40,982 bases of DNA, from the NCBI GenBank assembly GCA_020848195.1, contig JADLAP010000160.1:1-40982 (forward strand). Direction: 5' to 3'. Position numbers and translations under genes: made by a program. Below, one piece after another: positions 15,381 to 25,900 of this stretch. Positions within the stretch are counted from its first letter, which is position 1. Every line of letters starts with the position of its first letter. Source of the stretch: Phycisphaeraceae bacterium. GTDB taxonomy: Bacteria; Planctomycetota; Phycisphaerae; Phycisphaerales; Phycisphaeraceae. The notes under the pieces were generated by a model. That model ran no database searches, was not told the DNA's origin, and worked only from the letters and a program-made list of their open reading frames with translations.

Positions 15381-17999
15381 TCAGTTGAAACGCAGCGTCA
15401 CCGTCGACTTGCCCTTGAACCGCTCGATGCGAACGGTTTCCCGCTGCGGATCGTAGGTTCCGCCTTCCACGCTCACGGCAAGCTGACCGTCGGGATGCGG
15501 CAAGCGCACTTCGACCGTCTTGGGTTTCCGGGGGCCGGAACACTCCACGACGGCATGAATCGCGCGATCGCTGACGAGCTTGGATTCCACGTGCAGCGAC
15601 ACCGGGCCAAAGCGAGTCGGCAGTTTTGTCATCGTGATCCGCTTGCCGTCTTCCATCCATTTCCGCGGAATCAGCGGCAACAGCTTAAGCGTGTCGCCTG
15701 CTTCGCGCCGAAGCATGACCATCGTTTGCTGGAGGAACCAGCCTTCCTCGTGCGTCTTGTGCGGGCTGGCGTGGAAGTAATGCTCCCAGAAGCTGTACGT
15801 TTCCCGGTCGGCCAGCGAAGCAAATGTGTTGTAGTAACCCTTGAGGAAGGGCTTGACCTCATCGCGCATGGCGTGAATGTGCAGATGCGGGCTGTAGTAG
15901 GGCTGACTGAACGCGGCGTTGCGCTGATGGTATAGCTCCACGGCCGCGGTCAGCAGCATTTCCGCTTCCGGCTCGTGGGGACCAAAAACCTCCTGGAATA
16001 CCAGGTAAAGCGGGCCGATGATGGAATCGCGGATGAGGAAGGTTCCGTGCGAAAGCGTGTTTTCCTTGTTCACGAAGAGGCAATGCGGGCCGGTCCCTTC
16101 CGCCCACGGCGACACGGTGGGCGACCACGAGCCGTCGGAACAGGGAACCGCCGGCGAGCGGGCCACGACGTCGTGGAACGCAACCACGATGTCGGCTTTC
16201 AGTTCCTCCGCAGCCTTGGCTACGCGGCGCGACGCTGCGGGATCGATCTTCGCCAGCATTTCCGCCACGCGGATCATGCCCAGATACGCGTAGCCATTGA
16301 GCATGAAAATGTGATACGGGTCTTCGGGATCCGCCACCTTGCCGTCGAGCATGCCATATCCCCGGCCGCGCATGGCTTCGGTCATGTTGCGATGACGCCA
16401 GGCGATCATGTACTCGCACGATTTCAGCAGTTTTCCCTTGATGGAACGAATCCATTTGTCATCGCGCGTGACGCGCCAGTGTTCGCCGATGCTCCACAGC
16501 GCCGCTCCTGTTTCGAGCATGTAGTTGGCGAAATTCTGGATAAAGCCGTCGTCGTGCTGTTTGTCCATGAAGTACATCAATGACCGACGGGCTACGTCAT
16601 GCCAACCCAGAGCGTCGAAGCTCTGAATGATCGGCGAGCTTTCGGAGCCGATGGGGCAGTAGTGGCCGATAGTGGCCGCCAGCGTGCCGTCGGGTTCGTG
16701 GCCGTAGGTTACAAGGTCAAGGTGAAGTAGACCGGCCCGAATCATCTCCTCAATGCGTTTCTCCGGCAGTTTGATTTGCGTCGCCGCATCCAGCTTTGCC
16801 CGCCAGAAGGCGCGGCATTCCGCATGGCGGTTCTCGAAGCTTTGCTTGGCCAGTTGCATCGCCCGCGCGCGGGCCATCGGCTGATGTGGTGCGACGAACT
16901 CGAACGTCATGCTTTCCCCCGGCTGCAACAGCACCGCTATTTCCTGCTGCGGCATCGGTTGGCCGTTCACCTTCGCCACGCAGACGACCCGATCCTCCGA
17001 CCACAAGCCCATGCCGGCTTCACCGTCGAAACCACTTCCCGGAACAAAGACCGACAACGGCGCGGAGCACCAGGCGTACTTTGGCGTGGAGCCGGTGTTC
17101 ACCGCCGTGGTCCGATGCCAGAGCACGACTTCCTCAGCCAGATTCGCTTCATGTTCCTTCAGCGCTTCACACTGCTGACGCTGCTCGGCGGTGTGCATGT
17201 TGCCGATGCCGTAGCCGTCGGCGATCAGGAAATGCGTGCCGCGCACTGCCTTGTCTGTCAGCGGACTTTGCTCCAGCGTGGCGAACATCGTGCTGTCGTA
17301 GAGGACGTCTTCATCCACGGTGCGCACGTGCAGGATCGGCAGCACGCCGTCTTCCAGCCGTCGCGTGACGTTGTCCAGCGCGCCAATGCCGCGACCGACC
17401 ATGTAGCCAAGCTGATAGTTCAGATCCTTCGTCTCCGGCAGCTTCACGACCTTGCCATGCAGACGAGGCTGAATCATGAACGCCCACTGGCCGTTGCGCA
17501 GGACGTCGATTTCAAAAATCCGGATGTCCCGGCTGATGCCCAGCCACGTCGGGCTGTGCAATTTTCGCGTCCCCGCACCGGCGTGGTCGAAGCATTCCTC
17601 CGGCTGCTGTTCGATCCGCTGCATCGCGCCGCTCAGTCCCAGGCCGCGGATGTCCCGCTCGATGGCGGCATAGTCGCGTTCGTCCGACGCATCGGTGACG
17701 GCCGTTTCGCGCGTGGGGATGTACACCGGAAACCGCGTCTGCACATCCCGCAGGAAAAAGCTCACCGGTCGCTCTTTCGTCCGCACCGTCACCACCGGAC
17801 TTTCCGGCCCCGGCGCGAGCTTCGCCGATTCCAGCGTCAGTTCCAGCCGGCATGGCGCGGCGGAAGTGATCGCAAATGTGTTTCCCTTCACGCCGCCCTT
17901 GCCCATCGTCACCTGCGCGTGGAGCAGTTGTCCATGTGTGATCTCAATCTGGCCTGAAACCGGGCCGGATTTCCATAACACGACGATGTGTCGCTTCAT
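15381..17999 (-). CDS. Six-hairpin glycosidase-like protein, substrate unknown
   Basis: An 872-residue protein with an N-terminal beta-rich region (about 1-380) and a C-terminal (alpha/alpha)6-barrel-like region (about 400-800), the layout of six-hairpin glycosidases. Supporting segments are HYCPIGSESSPIIQSFDALGWHDVARR, ETGAALWSIGEHWRVTRDD, DGSWSPTVSPWAEG and FWEHYFHASPHKTHEEGWF. No CAZy family can be assigned by eye and catalytic acids cannot be named. No signal peptide is seen, so it may act in the cytoplasm. The start at 17999 is the first Met after a likely promoter at 18034-18061. It is divergent from an SDR and an enolase-superfamily dehydratase, which suggests it releases the sugar or uronic acid these oxidise. 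Confidence 0.75.
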   Translation of the reverse strand: MKRHIVVLWKSGPVSGQIEITHGQLLHAQVTMGKGGVKGNTFAITSAAPCRLELTLESAKLAPGPESPVVTVRTKERPVSFFLRDVQTRFPVYIPTRETAVTDASDERDYAAIERDIRGLGLSGAMQRIEQQPEECFDHAGAGTRKLHSPTWLGISRDIRIFEIDVLRNGQWAFMIQPRLHGKVVKLPETKDLNYQLGYMVGRGIGALDNVTRRLEDGVLPILHVRTVDEDVLYDSTMFATLEQSPLTDKAVRGTHFLIADGYGIGNMHTAEQRQQCEALKEHEANLAEEVVLWHRTTAVNTGSTPKYAWCSAPLSVFVPGSGFDGEAGMGLWSEDRVVCVAKVNGQPMPQQEIAVLLQPGESMTFEFVAPHQPMARARAMQLAKQSFENRHAECRAFWRAKLDAATQIKLPEKRIEEMIRAGLLHLDLVTYGHEPDGTLAATIGHYCPIGSESSPIIQSFDALGWHDVARRSLMYFMDKQHDDGFIQNFANYMLETGAALWSIGEHWRVTRDDKWIRSIKGKLLKSCEYMIAWRHRNMTEAMRGRGYGMLDGKVADPEDPYHIFMLNGYAYLGMIRVAEMLAKIDPAASRRVAKAAEELKADIVVAFHDVVARSPAVPCSDGSWSPTVSPWAEGTGPHCLFVNKENTLSHGTFLIRDSIIGPLYLVFQEVFGPHEPEAEMLLTAAVELYHQRNAAFSQPYYSPHLHIHAMRDEVKPFLKGYYNTFASLADRETYSFWEHYFHASPHKTHEEGWFLQQTMVMLRREAGDTLKLLPLIPRKWMEDGKRITMTKLPTRFGPVSLHVESKLVSDRAIHAVVECSGPRKPKTVEVRLPHPDGQLAVSVEGGTYDPQRETVRIERFKGKSTVTLRFN

Positions 18000-18033
18000 G
18001 TCGGATTCTTTCGTTTTGATAAGCGTCAGGGGG

Positions 18034-18068
18034 ATTTTATTTCCCGCGTCTGTTTGGTAAACTAAACA
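18034..18068 (-). promoter_or_regulatory. Promoter with overlapping 18-bp palindromic operator
   Basis: On the minus strand TTTACC (18056-18061) and TAAAAT (18034-18039) are 16 bp apart and form a plausible promoter for the glycosidase-like gene. The -35 box lies inside TGTTTGGTAAACTAAACA (18051-18068), an imperfect palindrome with 14 of 18 positions symmetric. This is a classical place for a repressor. The same core GTTTGGTAAAC occurs at 8842-8852. The divergent SDR gene starts 81 bp away, so one protein could control both directions. Confidence 0.5.
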
Positions 18069-18148
18069 ATACATTCGGAAAAGTAATCATTCGTTTCCGC
18101 CAAGTCAATAGCGATCCGTTCCGGTAGCGATGAGAAAGACCCGCATCT

Positions 18149-18907
18149 ATGTCAACGACACGACCCCGCGCTCTGATTGTCGGAGCTTCCTCGGGCATCG
18201 GCGCCGCCACAGCCAGGCGACTGGCCCAAGCGGGTTACGACCTGTGCGTCACGGCCCGGCGGGAATCGCTGCTGCGCGAGCTGGTCGCCGGCCTGCCCGC
18301 CGGCGATCACCTGATCCATGCCGGCGATTACAGTCAATCCGAAACATTCGAGTACATCGACCGCCTGATTACCGAGTACTGGGGCACGCTGGATGTGCTG
18401 GTCAATTCCGCCGGCGTATCCGATGCGGTCAATCCCCTGTCAACACCGTTTGAACAGTGGCGATGGTCCATGGACATGATGATCCATGGCGCGGTCCGTA
18501 TGTCATCTCTGGTGGTGCGGCATATGAAAGATGGCGGCCGCATGATCCATGTGACGTCCATTCACGCCCATCGCGTCGAAGCCGGCTCGTGCGCCTACGG
18601 CATGGCGAAGGCGGCGATCGAGCAGTGGTGCCGGTCGCTGGCCCTGGAACTGGCGCCGCGCGGCATCCTCGTCAATGCCGTCGCCCCCGGCTTCATCGAC
18701 ACGCCGATGAGTTCCGCCACGGGATCGAACGAACTGGAGTCCGACTGGTTCCGCCGCAATTACGTCGAAGGCCATCATCTGCCGCTCAAACGCGCGGGCA
18801 AGCCGGAGGAAGTCGCCGGCGTTATCGCCTTCCTTGTCGGACCCGACGCCACCTACATCACCGGCCAGACCCTCGTCGTCGACGGCGGTCTGACCATCAC
18901 CTTTTGA
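18149..18907 (+). CDS. SDR-family oxidoreductase
   Basis: Classical short-chain dehydrogenase, 252 residues, cytoplasmic, NAD(P)-dependent. It has GASSGIG at 12-18, NSAG at 86-89, catalytic S137, Y150 and K154 (YGMAK), and the PG-motif [11 protein letters not shown]. The C-terminus is the usual [11 protein letters not shown]. Substrate is not readable from sequence. It precedes the enolase-superfamily gene by 9 bp, so both form an operon, and it is divergent from the six-hairpin glycosidase. A sugar or sugar-lactone dehydrogenase feeding a sugar-acid dehydratase is the natural reading. An ATG-proximal GAGAAAG serves as a weak ribosome-binding site. Confidence 0.88.
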   Translation: MSTTRPRALIVGASSGIGAATARRLAQAGYDLCVTARRESLLRELVAGLPAGDHLIHAGDYSQSETFEYIDRLITEYWGTLDVLVNSAGVSDAVNPLSTPFEQWRWSMDMMIHGAVRMSSLVVRHMKDGGRMIHVTSIHAHRVEAGSCAYGMAKAAIEQWCRSLALELAPRGILVNAVAPGFIDTPMSSATGSNELESDWFRRNYVEGHHLPLKRAGKPEEVAGVIAFLVGPDATYITGQTLVVDGGLTITF

Positions 18908-18916
18908 GCAATCGAC

Positions 18917-20092
18917 ATGAACATCGAATCCGTGGACTTGTTCTATCTTTCGATACCGCAGGTGCGCGACATCGGCGACGGCAGCCAGGACGCCCTGCTC
19001 GTGCGCGTCCGAGCGGGCAACCACACGGGCTGGGGCGAATGCGAAGCGTCGCCGCTGGTCAGCGTGGCGAACTATGTCTGTCCGATGTCGCATTCGGCGT
19101 GCAAGCCTGTGCGGGATATCGTGCTGGGCCGGCGGATTGAATCGCCTCAGGACATTGTGAATCTTGGCCATGCCGTGCGCGCCGCGGGGCTGGACATCGC
19201 ACAGACGAACCACACGCTTTCCGGCATCGAAATCGCCTGCTGGGATCTGCTGGGCAAAGCGAGGCAGGAGCCGGTCTATCGCCTGATCGGCGGCGGCCGG
19301 TCGTATCCAAAGACGCCGTATGCGTCGCAATTGTTCGGCGATGACCCTCAGCAGACGCTGATGAAGGCGAAGTCGGCGAGTCAGGCCGGCTACCGTGCGG
19401 TGAAATTCGGCTGGGGACCGTTCGGACGGGGAACCGCGGAACAGGACCGGGATCACATTGCCGCGGCGCGTGAAGGCGTCGGTCAGGATGTGAAACTGAT
19501 GATCGACGCGGGCACGGTCTGGGGCGATGACGTGGACAAGGCGGCGCGTCGACTGGACACGCTGGAACAGTTCCACGCGCTCTGGCTGGAGGAGCCGTTT
19601 GTCGGCGAAGCGTTCGGCGCGTACCGGGCGCTGGCGGATCATTGCCGGCACGTTCGTCTGGCCGGCGGCGAAGGCGCGGACAACGCCTACGCGGCGCAGC
19701 ACCTGATCGAGCACGGCGGTATCGGGTATGTCCAGATCGACACCGGGCGCATCGGCGGCATCGCCCCTGCCCGGCGCGTCGCGGAATATGCCCGCGACAA
19801 AGGCGTCGTCTTCGTCAACCATACCTTCACCACGCATCTGGCCCTGAGCGCCTCGCTGGCTCCTTTTGTCGACATGGAAGCGTTCGATCTGTGCGAGTAT
19901 CCCTTTGAAGCAAGTTCCCTAGCGCGGGAGCTGTATCACGATGAACTGGCGTTGCGTGAGGGCCAGGTGCGATTGCCCGAGGTCCCGGGCCTGGGCGTGG
20001 AGCCGAACATGAAGGCTCTGAAACGATACCTGGTGGATGTGCGGATCGAAGCGAAGGGCCGCGTGCTGTATGCCACACCGAAGCCGGATTGA
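18917..20092 (+). CDS. Enolase-superfamily (mandelate racemase/MLE) sugar-acid dehydratase-like protein
   Basis: A 391-residue member of the mandelate racemase subgroup with an N-terminal capping domain and a TIM barrel. Metal ligands are visible: D197 (LMIDAG), Glu in LEEP at 225-226, and E252 (GGEG). The acid-base dyad is H302 (NHTF) with D275 (QIDTGRIGG). The KxK motif on strand two reads K163-F-G165, so the second lysine is missing. This leaves the His-Asp dyad as the only obvious base, as in some sugar-acid dehydratases. Likely reaction: dehydration of an aldonate to a 2-keto-3-deoxy acid, using the product of the SDR. The exact sugar is unknown. Confidence 0.82.
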   Translation: MNIESVDLFYLSIPQVRDIGDGSQDALLVRVRAGNHTGWGECEASPLVSVANYVCPMSHSACKPVRDIVLGRRIESPQDIVNLGHAVRAAGLDIAQTNHTLSGIEIACWDLLGKARQEPVYRLIGGGRSYPKTPYASQLFGDDPQQTLMKAKSASQAGYRAVKFGWGPFGRGTAEQDRDHIAAAREGVGQDVKLMIDAGTVWGDDVDKAARRLDTLEQFHALWLEEPFVGEAFGAYRALADHCRHVRLAGGEGADNAYAAQHLIEHGGIGYVQIDTGRIGGIAPARRVAEYARDKGVVFVNHTFTTHLALSASLAPFVDMEAFDLCEYPFEASSLARELYHDELALREGQVRLPEVPGLGVEPNMKALKRYLVDVRIEAKGRVLYATPKPD

Positions 20093-20134
20093 CGCCTGTG
20101 TTGGCATGTCCGCGGTGGTATGCTGCCCTTGGGT

Positions 20135-22936
20135 ATGAGCATTCAGCGCGACTTTCTGGGTTGGGATGGACCGTTTCTGGAACGGGCGGCGCGGTGGTTG
20201 TTGAATCATTTCGGTGCGACGAGTCTTGGCGAGGTGACGGTGGTGACGCCGGGCAGCCGGTCGGGGCGGGGATTGCTGCATCATCTGGCTACGCAGGGAG
20301 CGGGCGCGTCGCTGGCCCCGCCTCAGGTGGTGACGGTGGGCCGCTTGCCGGAGCTGCTCTACGAAGCGGATGCGACCCTGGCGCCAGCCGATCCACTGCT
20401 GGTGGAACTGGTCGCCGCCGAGGCGATTCGGCGAGTTTCGCCCGAAGCTCGCCGGGTGCTGCTGGCGAAGGATCCGGACGAGCATGATGTGACGCGATGG
20501 CTGGCGACGGCGCGTGAGTGGCTGAGCATTCGCCACGAACTGGCGGCGGCGAATCTGACGGCGGAGGACGTGGCGCGACGATGCGAACAGGAACTGGACG
20601 ACCGGCAATCGCCGCGCTGGCGGGGCCTGGCGGAAATCGACGCGCTGCGCCGGAATATGCTGGATGAACGGGGATGGCGCGATCCGCAGGACGCGAGGCT
20701 GGAGGCGGTGGCGCGGCAACAGTGTCATACCGCCGGGCCTGTCGTGCTGTGCGCCATGCTGGAGCTTGGCGAGCAGATCAAGGCGATGCTGCGGCAACTG
20801 AATACCCCGGTGATCGCGCTGATCCACGCGCCGGCCGGCGAAGCGGAGATGTTTGACGATCTGGGCTGTCTGCGCGAGGAGGCCTGGTCATCGCGATCGC
20901 TGTCCCTGCCGCGTGGAATGCTGCATGTGGTCGACGGGCCGGACGATCAGGCGAAGCAGGTCGTGGCCTGTCTGGAAGAACTGGGTGAAAGCGAAGCGCT
21001 GACCACGAGCGACGTGACGGTCGCCGGCGGCGATGCGGCGATGCTGCCGACGCTGGCGCGGGCGATGGATCTGTCCGGTGTGCCGGCCCGAATGCCTTCG
21101 CGTGGGATGGCGACGCAAGCTCCGCCGGCCGAGGCTCTGGCGTTGATCGCGGCCTGGCTCGACGGTCAGCGCACGGAAGACCTGGCGTCGCTGCTGCGTC
21201 ACCCGGATGTGGAGCGTGCGGTGCGTCAATCGCTGGGGGGCATCTGTCCACTGACGGCGATGGATGACCATGTGACCCGCAGCCTGCCGGGCACGATGCC
21301 GCTGGAAACGGGAAACATCGCGGACCCCGCCAACATCGTCACGCGCATCCGCGCCGCGGCGACGGCGTTGCTGCCACCCCAGGCCGCGGGCCTCAAACCG
21401 CTACACGACTGGGCACAGCCGATGGCGGACATGCTGGCCAGGCTCTACGGCTCGCACGAACTGCGACGGCATGTCGAGCCGGACGAAACGCTGATCCACG
21501 CGCTGGAACTTTTCGGCGAAACGCTGCAATGCCTTCATCAGCTTCAGAAGGCAGGCGACCTGTCGCCGCGGGTGACGCTGGCCCAGGCGATCCGGCTCGT
21601 CCTCGCTTCGCTGTCCGGCCAGGAGTTGCCCGGTGAATCCGATGATCCGGCGGTCGAAGTCCTCGGCTGGCTGGAAACGTACCTCGATGAATCGCCGATC
21701 CTGATCGTCACAGGCCTTAACGAAGGCGTGCTGCCGCAGGCGACGAAGGCGGACCCGCTGCTGCCGGACGGCAAACGGCAACAACTGGGTCTGGCGCACG
21801 ACGGCAGGCGGTACGCGCGCGACCTGGCCATGCTGACGACGATGCTGCACAGCCGGCGTCATGTGCGACTGATCGCCGGACGTCGCAGCCGCGATGGCGA
21901 TCCGCTGACGCCCAGCCGGCTGCTGCTGGCGGGCGACGACGCGGAGGTGGCGCAGGTGGTCATGCGTTTCACCGACACAACACCTGTGCCCGCAGCTTCG
22001 CTTCAACTGCTTCATGCCGGCGATCACGTGCGACTGAAGCTGCCCTTGCCGAAGCCGCCGGACAAACCGATCGACGACCTATCCGTCACCGCGTTCCGCG
22101 ATTACCTGGCCTGCCCGTATCGGTTCTACCTCAAGCATGTGCTGAAGCTGCGGATGCTGAACGACCGGGCGACGGAACTGAGCGGGGCGGACTTCGGCAA
22201 CTGCGCCCATCAGGTGATGCAGGATTTCGCCGGCGGCGAACTGGTCCGCGGCGAAGACCCCGAGCGGATCGCCGCGTTTCTGGATGATCGCCTGGACAAG
22301 CTGGTGCGCGAAAAGTACGGCAAAACGCCGCGGGCGGCGATCATCATCCAGCGCGAACAGTTGCGATGGCGACTGCACTCGCTGGCTCACTGGCAGGCGA
22401 GGCAGAGCCGGGAAGGCTGGCGCATCGTCACGGAACGCGCGGAGACGGAGCTGCGCGCGAGACTGATGGTGGATGGTCAGCCGTTCGACATCCATGGCCG
22501 CATCGACCGCATCGACCGGCACGACGAACACGGCTACCGGATTCTGGACTACAAGACGGCGGACACGAAGGCTGTGCCGGAGAAGACGCATCGCAAAGCG
22601 GGCGACCACGGGAAAGAGTGGATCGATCTGCAACTGCCGCTGTACCGAAAGCTGGCGGAAGGCATCATCTCCGACGGGCCGGTGACGCTGGGGTATGTGG
22701 CGATTCCACGAAAAATCGGCGAAGTCGGCCTGGTGAAGGCGGACTGGGATGCGGACGAACTGTCGCAGGCGATGAGCAAGGCGGAGAAGGTGATCCGGAA
22801 GATCCGGGCCGGCACATTCTGGCCGCCGCGCGAACCGCTGGAGTATGACGACGGCCTGGGGGTGGTGTGTCTGGACACGGCCCGGCAGCGCGTCGAGATC
22901 ATCGCCGCCACGGCGGCTGATGGAGGTGCGTCATGA
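20135..22936 (+). CDS. addB: AddB-like double-strand break repair nuclease subunit
   Basis: Subunit of an AddAB/RecBCD-type helicase-nuclease that resects DNA ends. The 933-residue protein has a degenerate helicase-like N-terminus (VTPGSRSGRGLLHHL in place of a Walker A) and a C-terminal PD-(D/E)XK nuclease of the RecB type: LACPYRFYL, GADFGNCAHQVMQDF near 685, RILDYKTAD near 800 and QLPLYRKL near 830. Only the first of the four Cys used by Bacillus AddB for an iron-sulfur cluster is present. The ATG at 20135 is preferred because an extended -10 (TGGTATGCT, 20116-20124) would place +1 near 20131; the ATG at 20120 is an alternative. The stop overlaps addA (ATGA). Confidence 0.85.
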   Translation: MSIQRDFLGWDGPFLERAARWLLNHFGATSLGEVTVVTPGSRSGRGLLHHLATQGAGASLAPPQVVTVGRLPELLYEADATLAPADPLLVELVAAEAIRRVSPEARRVLLAKDPDEHDVTRWLATAREWLSIRHELAAANLTAEDVARRCEQELDDRQSPRWRGLAEIDALRRNMLDERGWRDPQDARLEAVARQQCHTAGPVVLCAMLELGEQIKAMLRQLNTPVIALIHAPAGEAEMFDDLGCLREEAWSSRSLSLPRGMLHVVDGPDDQAKQVVACLEELGESEALTTSDVTVAGGDAAMLPTLARAMDLSGVPARMPSRGMATQAPPAEALALIAAWLDGQRTEDLASLLRHPDVERAVRQSLGGICPLTAMDDHVTRSLPGTMPLETGNIADPANIVTRIRAAATALLPPQAAGLKPLHDWAQPMADMLARLYGSHELRRHVEPDETLIHALELFGETLQCLHQLQKAGDLSPRVTLAQAIRLVLASLSGQELPGESDDPAVEVLGWLETYLDESPILIVTGLNEGVLPQATKADPLLPDGKRQQLGLAHDGRRYARDLAMLTTMLHSRRHVRLIAGRRSRDGDPLTPSRLLLAGDDAEVAQVVMRFTDTTPVPAASLQLLHAGDHVRLKLPLPKPPDKPIDDLSVTAFRDYLACPYRFYLKHVLKLRMLNDRATELSGADFGNCAHQVMQDFAGGELVRGEDPERIAAFLDDRLDKLVREKYGKTPRAAIIIQREQLRWRLHSLAHWQARQSREGWRIVTERAETELRARLMVDGQPFDIHGRIDRIDRHDEHGYRILDYKTADTKAVPEKTHRKAGDHGKEWIDLQLPLYRKLAEGIISDGPVTLGYVAIPRKIGEVGLVKADWDADELSQAMSKAEKVIRKIRAGTFWPPREPLEYDDGLGVVCLDTARQRVEIIAATAADGGAS

Positions 22937-25900
22937 TGCCGACGTCGCCGCACCAGGTCGTCCGCGCCTCGGCCGGGACAGGAAAAACCTACGCGCTGAC
23001 CTCGCATTACCTGTCGTTGCTGGATCAGCATCAGCCGCCCGGTGGGATTCTCGCCACGACATTCACGCGCAAGGCGGCGGGCGAGATCGTGCAGCGCATC
23101 CTCGCGCGACTGGCCGCCGGGGCCGCCACGCCGGACAAGACCCGGCAACTCGCGGAATTCTGCCGGCAACTGCACCGCGTCAACATCCTCACGCTCGACA
23201 GCTTCTTCAGCCGGCTCGCCATGGGCTATCGCTTCGAGCTGGGGCTGCCCCTGGGCATGAGGGTCATGGAGGAAACGGACGCGGCGATCGCGCGTCTGCG
23301 CCGCCGGGCCATTGAACGCCTGCTCGGCGACGATGAGCCGCATGTCCTGCTCGATCTGCTTCGCAGGCTTCATCACGACACCGCGCAGCGATCCGTCACC
23401 CGCACGATCGACGACATCGTCACCAGCCTTCTGGGCGTGTACCAGCAGGCCCCGGAGCGCCAGCGGTGGGAGATGGACAACCTGCCGGCTCCTCTGGACG
23501 ACGAAAAGCTGGCGACGGCGATCGCAACGCTGGAAAACATGCACAACCGGTTGCCCGCGGACAAGCGGTTCGCCACTCGATGGAAAGCAGACATTGACGC
23601 AGCCTGCAACGGCAAGTGGGAAACCATCATTGGATCGAAACTGGCTACGTCGGAAACGTTCTACGGCAAACCCGTGCCGGAGGCGATCAGCGACGCGTAT
23701 CAGCCGCTGCTGCATCACGCGCGGGCGGTCCTGCTGCGCGACCAGGCGCAGCGCACGCTGGCGACGTGGGAGTTGCTGCACCGTTTCGACGGGCATTTCG
23801 CGGAGCTGCGCGAATCGCAGCAGGCGTATCTGTTCTCCGATCTTCCACGCCGGCTGGCGCTGTTCCTCAGCCAGGACGACGAGGTGGAACTGTCCGATCT
23901 CTACTTCCGCCTCGACCGGCAGTTCGCCCATCTGATGCTCGACGAATTTCAGGACACGAGTCTGGAACAGTGGCGGGTGCTTGACCGGCTGGCGGAGGAA
24001 GTGGTGTCCTACAGCGACGGCGAACACAGCTTTTTTTGCGTCGGCGACGTGAAGCAGGCGATCTACGGCTGGCGTGGAGGCTGTGCGGAGATTTTCGATC
24101 ACATCGAAAACAACTTGCCGCTGATGGATGACGCGGTCTCCACGCTCAACCTGAGCTACCGTTCTTCGCCGGTGATTCTCGATGCGGTCAACGCGGTCTT
24201 CGCCGATCTGGCCGGCAACCCGGCCGTCAGGGATTTTCAGGATTCCGCGGAAATCTGGCAGGATCGGTTCAACCCGCACGAAGCGAAACATGCGAAGTTG
24301 ACCGGCTACGTGGAACTGTCCACGACCGCGGCGGAGACGGAAGATGATGCGGACGACGACAACGAGGCCGAAATCGCGGGCAAACACGATCAGGCCGTCG
24401 CGGACCGCATCGCGGAGCTGGCGCGGACGTATCCCGGCTATTCCCTCGGCGTGCTGGTGGGGACCAACCGCAAGGCGCAGGTACTGATCGATGCGTTGCG
24501 TGCAATGGACATTCCCGCTAGCGGTGAAGGCGGCAGTCCGCTGACGGATGACCCGGCGGTGCTGCGGATTCTGGCGGCGTTGCGCATGGCGGACCATCCC
24601 GGCGACAGTGCCGCGGCATTCGCCGCGTTCCATTCCCCGCTGCGCGATGAACTGAGAATGACGGGCTGGCAAGGAACCGAGGCACAGGACGCGGCGGCGC
24701 GGATTCGCGCGATGCTGGCGACGGAAGGCTATGGCCGGACGCTGACTCGCTGGGCGACGGCGCTGGCGTCGCTGAGCGACACGCGGGGCGGGATGAGGCT
24801 GGAGCAACTGCTGAGCATGGCGGAAACGTATCAGCCGCAGGCGACCAGCCGGCCGTGCGATTTCGTCGATCACGTCGCCGCCACCAGCGTGGAACAACCC
24901 ACTGGCGCCGGCGTGCGAGTCATGACAATTCACAAGGCCAAGGGGTTGGAGTTCGACGTGGTGGTGCTGCCGGAGCTGCGTCGTGAGATCGGCAAGGTGG
25001 CGCACGACGCGGTGTACGTGACCCGGCCGAGTCCGACGGAGCCGATCGACGCGGTGTACCGCGCCGTGCGCGAGGGCATCCGCGAGCTGGACCGGCGACT
25101 GGTCGAAGCGCATCAGCAGGAGCAGGCCCGCCGGGTGATGGATGACCTGTGCAGCCTGTATGTGGCGATGACGCGGGCCAAACGGGCTTTGGTGATGCTG
25201 ATCCCTCCGCTGACACGCACGGCGAAAGGCGCGATCGGCGCGAAGGGCTGGACGAGCAAGGCGTTTGATACGCTGCTGCGCCGGGCGCTGTCCACGCTGG
25301 GCGAAGACGAATCCGAAGCGGGCGATGAGGTGTTGTATCGGCATGGTGACGCGAGGTGGCCCGTGTTCGAGCAACAGCCGATCTCCGCGCCGATGCCGCT
25401 GTCGTCCCGCCGTCCGAAGGTGCGGATCAGCCGAGGTGACGCATCACGGACGCCGCGCGTGGTGTCGCCTTCATCGCTGGAGGCGGGAAGCCGGGTGCAG
25501 GTGGCGGACCTGCTGGCTCTGCAGACCCCGGCGGGCCGGCTGCGCGGATCGGCCATCCACAATCTGTTCGAGCTGGTGGAATGGATCGACAGGCCGTTGC
25601 CGGAGGAGACTCAGCGAAAGCGCGTGGTGGCGGAGCTGTCGCCGGAGGCGAACCCGGCATGGCAACAGGAGATGCTCGACACGTTCGCGCGGATGCTGGA
25701 CAAGAACTGCGTTCGCCGCGTGCTGACGAAGCCTGCGGACGAGGTGGAACTGTGGCGCGAACGGGCGTTTGCCGTGGCGGTGGGGGGTCGCGTGCTGCGC
25801 GGCCGATTCGACCGTGTCATGGTACATCGACAGGATGGCCGGGCGGTGCGTGCGGAATTGATCGACTACAAGACCGACCGCGTGGACGGCGGGCAACTGG

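Noticed and set aside
15274-15456. Short plus-strand frame between the toxin gene and the glycosidase gene
   Set aside because: It overlaps the 3' end of the glycosidase coding region, with no ribosome-binding site or motif.
22549-25374. A 941-codon open frame on the minus strand
   Set aside because: It is antisense to addB/addA, whose helicase and nuclease motifs are unmistakable.
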